A stretch of DNA of 13,195 nucleotides. Origin: JAQGJA01 sp965651535 (GTDB lineage: Bacteria > Pseudomonadota > Alphaproteobacteria > Micavibrionales > SZUA-601). The translations under genes and the position numbers were made by a program. The notes under the pieces are model-generated. The model was given only the letters and a program-made list of their open reading frames with translations, was not told the DNA's origin and ran no database searches. Location: assembly GCA_965651535.1 (NCBI GenBank), contig CBFGSX010000039.1, forward strand, positions 1 through 13,195. The letters run 5' to 3'. Below, in pieces: positions 7,398 through 12,860 of the stretch (the first letter of the stretch is position 1; every line of letters begins with the position of its first letter).

Positions 7398-8113
7398 GAT
7401 CGTTCCTTGTTGAGCGGCAAAAGCGAAAGCAGGGCGGAGCCGGTCGGGCGCGGCGCAACGATGCGGTGCATCCATTCCGTTTTCCCCAGCGCCGCGGCGG
7501 CGTTCTCACTTATACACCACGCGGTGAGGGCGCGGCAAGCCTCCGCAAGGCCGGATTCCGCGACGCAATGCGCGAAAATCTCCGCCGTATAGGGGGAAAA
7601 AAACATCACGCCGTCGATATGATGCGTTTCAATCAATTCCCGCGTCGCGTTGTCGAAGCGCGTTAGCGGGCGCACGTGATAAAGCGTGTGACGCTCGAGG
7701 CTGAAACCTTTTTCTCGCAACAGATTGTCCAAAGTCTCGGGCGTGTTGCCGCCCGCCAGACGCAGCAGCGTACCGCGCGCCGGGTCGTATTCCTCGCAGA
7801 CGAGTTTCCCCAAGGTCGCCGCGTCGCCGTCGGCGGAGCGGATATTCGTAAACCCAAGCTGTCTTGCGGTGTCGGCGGTTTCGTCGCCGACGCACCAGGC
7901 CGGCAGGTCGCGCACGGTATGGCTGTCGCAAAAGGCGCGCACGGCCGTCTTGCTGGTAAAGATCAATCCGGCGGTATCGGGTTTCAGTGGCGCCTTGTCC
8001 GCGCATAACACAATGTCGAACATCGGCGCGATATGGCTGTCATAGCCCAAAGCGCGCAAGGCCTTGGCCGTGGCGCGGGATTCCTCAATAGGGCGCGTGA
8101 CGAGGATTTTCAT
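7394..8113 (-). CDS. hemD: Uroporphyrinogen-III synthase
   Basis: A 239-residue cytoplasmic enzyme that closes hydroxymethylbilane to uroporphyrinogen III, inverting ring D. Family marks: N-terminal MKILVTRPIEES; LIFTSKTAVRAF (residues 50-61); AWCVGDETADTARQLGF (72-88); LRLAGGNTPETL; and VMFFSPYTAEIFAH (169-182), then ISENAAAAL near the end. HemD is weakly conserved in general, so these together with the heme context make the call. The start is the ATG at 8113; the longer frame to 8200 only translates the neighbouring palindromic repeat. No Shine-Dalgarno is seen, but a TATTCT hexamer sits 7 bases before the ATG, suggesting a leaderless mRNA. It heads the hemD / mitofilin-like / hemY run. The usual hemC partner is not upstream. 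Confidence 0.92.
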   Translation of the reverse strand: MKILVTRPIEESRATAKALRALGYDSHIAPMFDIVLCADKAPLKPDTAGLIFTSKTAVRAFCDSHTVRDLPAWCVGDETADTARQLGFTNIRSADGDAATLGKLVCEEYDPARGTLLRLAGGNTPETLDNLLREKGFSLERHTLYHVRPLTRFDNATRELIETHHIDGVMFFSPYTAEIFAHCVAESGLAEACRALTAWCISENAAAALGKTEWMHRIVAPRPTGSALLSLLPLNKERS

Positions 8114-8120
8114 GGCCCAT

Positions 8121-8148
8121 AGAATAGCGCGGGAAAACTGTCCGTAAA
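8121..8148 (-). promoter_or_regulatory. hemD: Putative hemD promoter (leaderless type)
   Basis: On the minus strand TTTACG (4 of 6 to the -35 consensus), a 16-base spacer, TATTCT (4-5 of 6 to the -10 consensus), then 7 bases to the ATG at 8113. Transcription would start at or next to the start codon. By-eye match only. Confidence 0.35.
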
Positions 8149-8165
8149 ACCCCTTCCCTCCATGC

Positions 8166-8242
8166 GTCATCCCCGTGGAAACGGGGATCCAGCGCCGCAA
8201 AATTCAAGGTTTCAACTGGATTCCCGCTTTCGCGGGGATGAC
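8166..8242 (+). repeat. GNRA-hairpin palindromic intergenic element, copy C
   Basis: 77 bases from GTCAT to ATGAC. Left arm CCCCGT-GGAA-ACGGGG then GGATCCAG; right arm CTGGATTCCCGC-TTTC-GCGGGG. Nearly the same as copy B apart from the central part. Unlike copies A and B it lies between divergent genes (hemD and tsaD). Its translation (HPRGNGDP ... SRFRGDDD) artificially lengthens the open frames of both neighbours and should not be taken as protein. Confidence 0.88.
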
Positions 8243-8282
8243 GATTTTGAAAGAGATATCGCCGAGGGAGGGATTGCAATTC

Positions 8283-8306
8283 ATGTTTCCTGCGCTCATG
8301 TTATGA
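8283..8306 (+). CDS. Possible 7-codon leader minicistron before tsaD
   Basis: ATG at 8283 opens a 7-codon frame (peptide MFPALML) that stops with TGA at 8304-8306, overlapping the tsaD ATG at 8303 as ATGA. It has the only good ribosome-binding site in the region, GGGAGGG at 8266-8272, 10 bases before its ATG, whereas tsaD itself has none. This suggests ribosomes load on the minicistron and reinitiate on tsaD. The reading is based on the sequence alone; a chance short frame is possible. Confidence 0.4.
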   Translation: MFPALML

Positions 8307-9334
8307 CCATGATTGTGCTTGGCATCGAAACCAGTTGCGACGAGACGGCGGTGGCGGTCGTGGATGACCGCCGCGACATCCGCGCGCATGTTTTATTGAG
8401 CCAGCTTGACGACCACCGCCCCTATGGCGGCGTCGTGCCCGAGATCGCGGCGCGCGCGCATCTGGATCATCTCGACGGTCTTGTCGCGCAGGCGATGGAA
8501 AAGGCGAAACTGTCCTTCGGCGATCTGGACGCGGTGGCGGCCACCGCCGGGCCGGGGCTGATCGGCGGGGTGATGGTCGGGCTGATGACGGCCAAGGCGA
8601 TTGCGCTGGCGGCGCACAAGCCGCTGGTCGCCGTCAATCATCTCGAGGCGCACGCGCTGACGGCGCGGCTGACGGATGACGTGAAATTTCCCTTTTTGCT
8701 TTTGCTGGTCTCGGGCGGGCATTGCCAGATTCTGATCGTGCGCGGCGTCGGGCAATATGAATTGCTGGGCCAGACCATCGACGACGCGGTCGGCGAGGCC
8801 TTTGACAAGGTGGCAAAGATGATCGGTCTGCCCTATCCCGGCGGGCCGGAGCTGGAGAAATTGCTGCCACAGGCCGATGAAAACGCGGCGGAGAAAATCG
8901 ATCTGCCGCGCCCCCTGGTCGGCAGAAAGAATTGCGATTTTTCTTTTGCGGGTTTGAAAACGGCGACACGGCACTGGATCGGCGGGCGCGATTTAAGCGC
9001 GCAGGAAAAATCCGATTTCGCGCTGGCCTTTCACCGAACGGTCTCGGAAATCTTGACCGACCGTTTGGGACGCGCCTTGGAAAATTCCGATGTCGCGGGG
9101 CTTGGCACGCTGGTGGTCGCGGGCGGGGTGGCGGCCAATCAATATGTGTGCGCCCGTTTGCACGAATTTTGCGCCGCGCGCGGCTTGAATTTCGTCGCGC
9201 CTCCTGTCAGGCTATGCACCGACAATGCGGCGATGGTCGCTTGGGCGGGTCTCGAGCGTTTCCGTCTGGGGATGACCGACGGCATGGCATTTGCCGCGCG
9301 GCCGCGCTGGCCCTTGATGGAGAGTGAAGCGTGA
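8303..9334 (+). CDS. tsaD: tRNA N6-threonylcarbamoyladenosine transferase TsaD
   Basis: A 343-residue cytoplasmic enzyme (Kae1/YgjD family) that moves the threonylcarbamoyl group onto A37 of ANN-decoding tRNAs, working with TsaB, TsaE and TsaC. Motifs: LGIETSCDETAVAV at the N-terminus, GVVPEIAARAH, TAGPGLIGG, the metal site HLEAH (His113, His117), LLVSGGH (phosphate loop), GEAFDKVAKMIGLPYPGGP, FSFAGLKTA, VAGGVAANQ and CTDNAAMVAW (metal ligand Asp307). Length is normal. Start candidates are ATG 8303 and ATG 8309; 8303 is chosen because it overlaps the stop of the upstream minicistron. The open frame to 8162 is repeat sequence. Its stop overlaps the gpsA start (GTGA), forming a two-gene operon. 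tsaD-gpsA order is common in alphaproteobacteria. Confidence 0.97.
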   Translation: MTMIVLGIETSCDETAVAVVDDRRDIRAHVLLSQLDDHRPYGGVVPEIAARAHLDHLDGLVAQAMEKAKLSFGDLDAVAATAGPGLIGGVMVGLMTAKAIALAAHKPLVAVNHLEAHALTARLTDDVKFPFLLLLVSGGHCQILIVRGVGQYELLGQTIDDAVGEAFDKVAKMIGLPYPGGPELEKLLPQADENAAEKIDLPRPLVGRKNCDFSFAGLKTATRHWIGGRDLSAQEKSDFALAFHRTVSEILTDRLGRALENSDVAGLGTLVVAGGVAANQYVCARLHEFCAARGLNFVAPPVRLCTDNAAMVAWAGLERFRLGMTDGMAFAARPRWPLMESEA

Positions 9335-10335
9335 CGGAATTGAAAAAAATCGGCGTGATCGGATCGGGCGCATGGGGCACGGCTCTGGCGCAGGTTTTCG
9401 CGCAAAAAGGCTATGATGTCGCGCTGTGGGGCCATTCGGCTCAGGTCGTGGCCAACATCAACGCCAAGCGCGTCAACGAGACGTTTCTACCGGATGTGAC
9501 GCTGCACGAAAATATCCGCGCAACGGCGGATCTGGGTGTCGCGGCGAAAACCGATTTGCTGGTGCTGGTGACGCCGACGCAGTTCATGGGCGAGATCGCC
9601 GCGCAGCTTGTGGGCAAGGTAAAAACTGCGACGCCGATCCTGATTGCGTCCAAGGGGGTCGAGATCGATAGCTTGCGCCTGCCGTCGCAGATCGTCGCGG
9701 GCGTTTTGCCCGATAATCCGATCGGCATTTTGACCGGCCCCAGCTTTGCCATCGAGGTTGCACGCGGTCTGCCCGCGGCGCTGACTCTGGCCATGCAGGA
9801 AGCGCACCGCGATACGGCCTATTATCTGTGCGAGGCTCTGGGCACGCCGCATTTCCGCCTTTATGCCGGCGACGACATGATCGGCGCGCAGATCGGCGGC
9901 GCGGTCAAGAATGTCATCGCCATCGCCTGCGGCATCGCGCAGGGAAAAAACATGGGCGACAATGCGCGCGCGGCGCTGATCACGCGCGGGCTGGCCGAAA
10001 TGGTGCGTCTGGGCGCGGCTTTGGGCGCCGATCCGCAGACGTTTTTGGGATTGTCCGGTATCGGCGATCTGACGCTGACCTGCAATGCGATGCAATCGCG
10101 GAACTTTTCGCTGGGGGTCGCCATCGGCGAAGGCCGCCGCGCGCGCGACGTGATCGCCGAGCGCTCGAGCGTGGCCGAAGGCTATTACACCGCCGAGGCC
10201 GTGACGAAACTGGCGGAAAAATACGAGGTCGAGATGCCGATCTGCGCCGCCGTGTATGAGACGTTGCACAAGGAAAAAGCCATTGATTACGTCATCAAGG
10301 GGCTTTTGGGCCGCCCGCCCGGCGTGGAATTATAG
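9331..10335 (+). CDS. gpsA: Glycerol-3-phosphate dehydrogenase [NAD(P)+]
   Basis: A 334-residue cytoplasmic enzyme that reduces dihydroxyacetone phosphate to sn-glycerol 3-phosphate, the backbone of phospholipids. It has the Rossmann motif GSGAWGTALA (residues 11-20), LVTPTQFM, IASKGVE (Lys108), LTGPSFAIEVARGLPAA (135-150), the catalytic lysine in GGAVKN (Lys193), NARAALITRGLAEM (211-224, substrate phosphate binding), LSGIGDLTLTC and VAEGYYTAEAV. Full family length. It starts with GTG at 9331, overlapping the tsaD stop as GTGA, with GGAGAG about 7 bases upstream. The next gene follows after 32 bases but has its own promoter-like sequence. Confidence 0.97.
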   Translation: MTELKKIGVIGSGAWGTALAQVFAQKGYDVALWGHSAQVVANINAKRVNETFLPDVTLHENIRATADLGVAAKTDLLVLVTPTQFMGEIAAQLVGKVKTATPILIASKGVEIDSLRLPSQIVAGVLPDNPIGILTGPSFAIEVARGLPAALTLAMQEAHRDTAYYLCEALGTPHFRLYAGDDMIGAQIGGAVKNVIAIACGIAQGKNMGDNARAALITRGLAEMVRLGAALGADPQTFLGLSGIGDLTLTCNAMQSRNFSLGVAIGEGRRARDVIAERSSVAEGYYTAEAVTKLAEKYEVEMPICAAVYETLHKEKAIDYVIKGLLGRPPGVEL

Positions 10336-10352
10336 GATTCCTGAAAAATCCG

Positions 10353-10361
10353 TGATATAAT
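10353..10361 (+). promoter_or_regulatory. Extended -10 promoter of the 121-residue gene (leaderless type)
   Basis: TGATATAAT is a perfect extended -10 (TG-N-TATAAT). It ends 6 bases before the ATG at 10368, which puts the expected transcription start on that ATG. No good -35 is seen at 16-18 bases, as is usual for extended -10 promoters. The gene also lacks a Shine-Dalgarno. Confidence 0.5.
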
Positions 10362-10367
10362 GGACGC

Positions 10368-10733
10368 ATGACGGACGGTATCGACCGCTTGATCGGCATT
10401 CGCCCGCCCCGCGAGCTGGGGCGCGCCGACCCCATCGACCGCAACAAAAATCCCGAACAGGCCGCGCATCCGGGCGTCGATGCCGACGCGCCGCACAAGC
10501 GCACGCAGGAAGATTTCGGCGAGGAATTGACGCTGACGGTCGCCACGGCGCGGCTGATCATCGCCAACGAAGTGCCGCAGGAAGTGCGCGAGGCGCTCGA
10601 GGCTTTCGCGCCTTTGGGCGATCTGAGCGATGCGGGGATTTTATGCGACATTTTGCAAAATCGCGGGCAGGAGCAATTCGCCTGGCCGCAAAGTCTGAGC
10701 CTGCGTCAGGCTTTGGAAGCGGCCGCGAGTTGA
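10368..10733 (+). CDS. Hypothetical protein, 121 residues
   Basis: I do not recognise this protein. The first half (residues 1-48) is rich in charged residues and proline and looks disordered (RPPRELGRADPIDRNKNPEQ). The second half (about 50-121) is helical and amphipathic, with LTLTVATARLIIANEVPQEVREALEAF and a tail LRQALEAAAS. No signal peptide, membrane segment or metal motif is visible. It lies 32 bases after gpsA on the same strand, so read-through from tsaD-gpsA is possible, but an extended -10 stands just before its ATG. Its last 28 bases overlap the end of the convergent regulator gene. Codon use is like its neighbours, which supports it being real; the antisense overlap is the main caution. 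Confidence 0.65.
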   Translation: MTDGIDRLIGIRPPRELGRADPIDRNKNPEQAAHPGVDADAPHKRTQEDFGEELTLTVATARLIIANEVPQEVREALEAFAPLGDLSDAGILCDILQNRGQEQFAWPQSLSLRQALEAAAS

Positions 10734-11260
10734 TAGCCGTCTTTTTTCGTCAGTAAAATTTTCGGTTTTTCCGGATCGGCCTCGATCTTTTGCCGCAGGC
10801 GGTAGATATGCGTCTCGATGGTGTGCGTGTCCACGCCGTTCGCATATTGCCACACGTCGCGCAACAGATCGTCGCGCGTGGCGGGCGTGTCGCGCCGTGA
10901 CAGATAGACCAGAATTGCGGCTTCTTTTTCCGTCAGCGAAACGGTTGCACCGTTTTGCGTGAAATCGCGCGTCGCCGTGTCGAGCGTCGCCGAGCCAAGA
11001 GCGAGTTCGCGCGGCGCGGTCAAAGCGCGGTATTTCATCTGCGCGGCCTGTACGAGGCTTTTCAGGCTTTGCCCCTCGAGCGCGATCATCTGCGCGGCGG
11101 GAAGGGTCGCGTTTTTCGGCGCAAGATAAAGGGCGTCCTTCGCGGGTTTTTCAGGAGCTGTGGCATCCTGTGCGATCTCGATTTCGGGCCAGACCGCGGC
11201 CAACGTGCGGGCCAGCGCCTCGCGCACGGGTTTTTCGGGGTGGATCACGCAAAGGGTCAT
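10706..11260 (-). CDS. OmpR-type winged-helix regulator with degenerate receiver
   Basis: 184 residues. The C-terminal half (about 85-180) is a clear OmpR/PhoB winged-helix DNA-binding domain: LTEKEAAILVYLSRR, DDLLRDVWQYANGVDTHTIE, HIYRLRQKIEADPEKPKILLT and KKDGYQL. The N-terminal 80 residues resemble a shortened receiver (normally about 120): MTLCVIHPEKPVREAL stands where ILLIDDEPAIREAL is usual. The DD pair is therefore HP, and the strand DALYLAP has Ala47 where the phosphorylated Asp should be. It is therefore unlikely to be switched by phosphorylation; it may be constitutive or sense a partner. The frame runs on to 11338, but the ATG at 11260 begins the receiver strand and lies just after a -10-like CAAAAT. 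It is divergent from the sigma-54-type gene at 11325 and overlaps the 121-residue gene by 28 bases at the 3' end. Confidence 0.85.
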   Translation of the reverse strand: MTLCVIHPEKPVREALARTLAAVWPEIEIAQDATAPEKPAKDALYLAPKNATLPAAQMIALEGQSLKSLVQAAQMKYRALTAPRELALGSATLDTATRDFTQNGATVSLTEKEAAILVYLSRRDTPATRDDLLRDVWQYANGVDTHTIETHIYRLRQKIEADPEKPKILLTKKDGYQLAAASKA

Positions 11261-11268
11261 TTGGGCCG

Positions 11269-11298
11269 ATTTTGCCCGAATTGGCACGCCCCTTGCAA
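11269..11298 (-). promoter_or_regulatory. Putative sigma-70-type promoter of the atypical regulator
   Basis: On the minus strand TTGCAA (11298-11293), an 18-base spacer, and CAAAAT (11274-11269), followed by 8 bases to the ATG at 11260. The TTGCAA is its own reverse complement and doubles as the -12 part of the divergent sigma-54-type promoter. Weak match, by eye. Confidence 0.3.
11281..11297 (+). promoter_or_regulatory. Sigma-54 (-24/-12) promoter
   Basis: TTGGCACGCCCCTTGCA agrees with the RpoN consensus YTGGCACGRNNNTTGCW at every defined base but one (C for R). The GG at 11283-11284 and the GC at 11295-11296 are separated by exactly 10 bases, as the holoenzyme requires. The start of transcription would be near 11308, just before the GGAGGAG ribosome site of the gene at 11325. 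It sits in the correct intergenic place and orientation. Confidence 0.8.
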
Positions 11299-11324
11299 GT
11301 ATCGAGGGCGGAGGAGTGTCTTCC

Positions 11325-11981
11325 ATGAGTCTGAACATGAACGTCCAACCCGGTGTCAGCGCGGCGGCCTTGCACAGTGCCGCAGCGCCGATTCAGGGAA
11401 AACCTCCTTCTTTCAACCCCAAACAGGCCGGCGCCCAGACCAAGGCGCCGGACGGGTTTTCGTTTTGGGATCTGCTGGATATCGTCAACCCGCTCCAGCA
11501 TATTCCCGTAGTCAACACGGTCTATCGCGCGGTCACCGGCGACAAGATCGGCAATTTCGCGCGCGTGGCGGGCGGGGCCGTTTTCGGCGGTTTCGCCGGG
11601 GCGGCGATCGGATTGGTGAATGCCGCGGTGCAGGACGGCACCGGCAAGGATGTCGGCGAGCTGGCGATGAACGCCATGGGTTTTGGAGACAAAGCCGCGG
11701 CCCAAAAAGAAAGCGGCCCCGTCATCGAGGTGTATCCGCTGGCGGAAAATGTCGAAAAAACGGCCTATGCCGAAGCTCTGCCGCAGGAAAAATCCCTGAA
11801 TGAAATTTCGCCTCTGGCGGGGTTCTCGCAGAATGTCGCGCCGGATGCCGTGCCCAAAGCGATGATGGACGCCATGGCCAAATACGAGGCCATGCAGGGT
11901 CTTTTGGCGCATCAGGAAAAAGACGGCGAAAAAGAAGCCAGCGCCTTCCGCAATTCACTGCGCCGTTACAATACGCTGTAG
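11325..11981 (+). CDS. Conserved-looking hypothetical protein under a sigma-54 promoter
   Basis: A 218-residue protein with no known function. The first 44 residues are Ala/Pro/Gln-rich and look disordered. A well-formed core follows (about 45-120): FSFWDLLDIVNPLQHIPVV then VYRAVTGDKIGNFARVAGGAVFGG and a Gly/Ala-rich helix AGAAIGLVNAAV, then GTGKDVGELAMNAMGF. The glycine spacing at 83-96 resembles a glycine zipper, so membrane or helix-bundle packing is possible. The tail is charged and helical (MMDAMAKYEAMQGLLAHQEKDGEKEA). I recall similar 'NPLQHIPVV..YR..TGD' proteins in Rhodospirillales, but from memory only. Start: the ATG at 11325 with GGAGGAG at 11310-11316, 8 bases away; the frame upstream to 11160 is antisense to the regulator. 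Sigma-54 in alphaproteobacteria often serves nitrogen or flagellar genes, so a link to motility is a guess. Confidence 0.82.
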   Translation: MSLNMNVQPGVSAAALHSAAAPIQGKPPSFNPKQAGAQTKAPDGFSFWDLLDIVNPLQHIPVVNTVYRAVTGDKIGNFARVAGGAVFGGFAGAAIGLVNAAVQDGTGKDVGELAMNAMGFGDKAAAQKESGPVIEVYPLAENVEKTAYAEALPQEKSLNEISPLAGFSQNVAPDAVPKAMMDAMAKYEAMQGLLAHQEKDGEKEASAFRNSLRRYNTL

Positions 11982-12013
11982 AATCTTTCTTCAAACCGCC
12001 ATTCCGGCACAAG

Positions 12014-12146
12014 CCTGACTTTACCTCTCCCGGCGGGAGAGGTCGCCCTGCGAAGCCGTAGGCGAAGCGCGGGCGGGTGAGGGGTTACGTCGTAACAAGG
12101 TAAATCGAAAACCCTCACCCCATCCCTCTCCCAAGGGGAGAGGGGG
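12014..12146 (+). repeat. CCTCTCCC-type inverted-repeat intergenic element
   Basis: About 130 bases with nested symmetry between two convergent genes. Outer left hairpin at 12024-12042 (CCTCTCCCG, 1-base loop, CGGGAGAGG); right hairpin at 12124-12144 (CCCTCTCCC, AAG loop, GGGAGAGGG). GGGTGAGGGGTT near 12076-12087 pairs with AACCCTCACCC near 12110-12120, and a small central palindrome GTTACG-T-CGTAAC lies at 12084-12096. Elements with the CCCTCTCCC / GGGTGAGGG layout are common between genes in proteobacterial chromosomes; their mobility and role are unclear. Here it could end transcription in both directions. Confidence 0.7.
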
Positions 12147-12147
12147 T

Positions 12148-12756
12148 TCAAGAAAGGCGTTCCCCGAAAATCGCCGAGCCGAGGCGGATATGCGTCGCAC
12201 CGCATTGAAGGGCTGTATCGAAATCGTCGCTCATGCCCATGCTGAGTTTCTCGAGGCCGTTTTCGCGCGCAAGCTTTGCCAGCCGCGTGAAATGCGGCGC
12301 GGGGTCTTCGTTCACGGGCGGGATGCACATCAAACCGATTATTTGCAGACCGATGCTGCGGCAGAATTTCAGGAATTCCGTTGTTTCTTCGGGGGCGATG
12401 CCGGATTTCTGCGCCTCGCCGCCGGTGTTCACCTGGATGAAACAGGGAATGTCGCGGCGCTGTTTTTCCATTTCGTTTTTCAGCGCGACGGCGATTTTCT
12501 CGCGGTCGATCGTGTGGATGCAGTCGAACAGCGCCACGGCTTCGGCGGCCTTGTTGCTCTGGAGCGGGCCGATCAGGTGCAGCGCCAGATCAGGGTATTG
12601 CGCGCGCCGTTCCTGCCAATGCTTGCGCGCTTCCTGCACGCGGTTCTCGCCGAAGACGCGCAAGCCGGCATCGAGCGCGGCGGCGATTTTTTCATCGGGC
12701 TGTTGTTTGGAAACGGCGATCAGCGTGACGGATTGCGGCAAGGGCGGAATGTTCAT
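12148..12756 (-). CDS. yggS: PLP homeostasis protein YggS (short N-terminus)
   Basis: A 202-residue pyridoxal-phosphate-binding barrel protein (YggS/PROSC/PLPBP family) that buffers PLP and affects amino-acid balance; no catalytic activity is known. Motifs: LIAVSKQQP (PLP lysine 17), RVFGENRVQEA, LHLIGPLQSNK, CIHTID, IQVNTGGEAQKSGI, GLMCIPP, LSMGMSDDFDTAL and the C-terminal GATHIRLGSAIFGER. It lacks the usual N-terminal helix of 20-25 residues before the first strand (E. coli YggS is 234 residues). No in-frame upstream start exists: a stop codon lies about 11 codons before the ATG. TATAAT ends 6 bases before the ATG and no Shine-Dalgarno is seen, consistent with a leaderless mRNA. Its end abuts the CCTCTCCC repeat. 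Confidence 0.95.
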   Translation of the reverse strand: MNIPPLPQSVTLIAVSKQQPDEKIAAALDAGLRVFGENRVQEARKHWQERRAQYPDLALHLIGPLQSNKAAEAVALFDCIHTIDREKIAVALKNEMEKQRRDIPCFIQVNTGGEAQKSGIAPEETTEFLKFCRSIGLQIIGLMCIPPVNEDPAPHFTRLAKLARENGLEKLSMGMSDDFDTALQCGATHIRLGSAIFGERLS

Positions 12757-12762
12757 GCCGCC

Positions 12763-12768
12763 ATTATA
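12763..12768 (-). promoter_or_regulatory. yggS: -10 element of yggS (leaderless type)
   Basis: On the minus strand a perfect TATAAT followed by GGCGGC and the ATG. The expected transcription start falls on the A of the ATG. No convincing -35 is present (best at 17 bases is TTCGCT). Confidence 0.45.
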
Positions 12769-12826
12769 AATGCAATGCTTGCGAAAGCGAAGTCACGAAG
12801 GGTTTTGTATCCCTGTTCTTGGGCAA

Positions 12827-12853
12827 CTTAGTGATCTTAGTGTTCTTAGTGGT
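12827..12853 (+). repeat. Three tandem 9-mers CTTAGTGNT
   Basis: Three head-to-tail copies of CTTAGTGNT (variable base A, T, G) lie in the 190-base gap between yggS and the outer-membrane protein gene. They are AT-richer than the surroundings, with no reading frame or hairpin. I have seen similar short TTAGTG arrays as intergenic debris in other bacteria; no role is known to me. Confidence 0.7.
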
Positions 12854-12860
12854 TTATTTT

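Noticed and set aside
8114..8200. Upstream extension of hemD
   Set aside because: Repeat translation again; HemD proteins begin at MKILVTRP.
8162..8302. Upstream extension of tsaD
   Set aside because: This part translates the palindromic repeat (HPRGNGDP ... SRFRGDDD) and is absent from TsaD proteins, which begin close to LGIETSCDE.
9101..9117. Second TTGGCACG sequence, inside tsaD
   Set aside because: At the required spacing the -12 GC is GT, and it is inside a conserved coding region away from any gene start.
12084..12103. A 16S rRNA gene fragment
   Set aside because: Identity is limited to 15 bases and flanking sequence does not continue as rRNA, so it is not annotated as an RNA gene.
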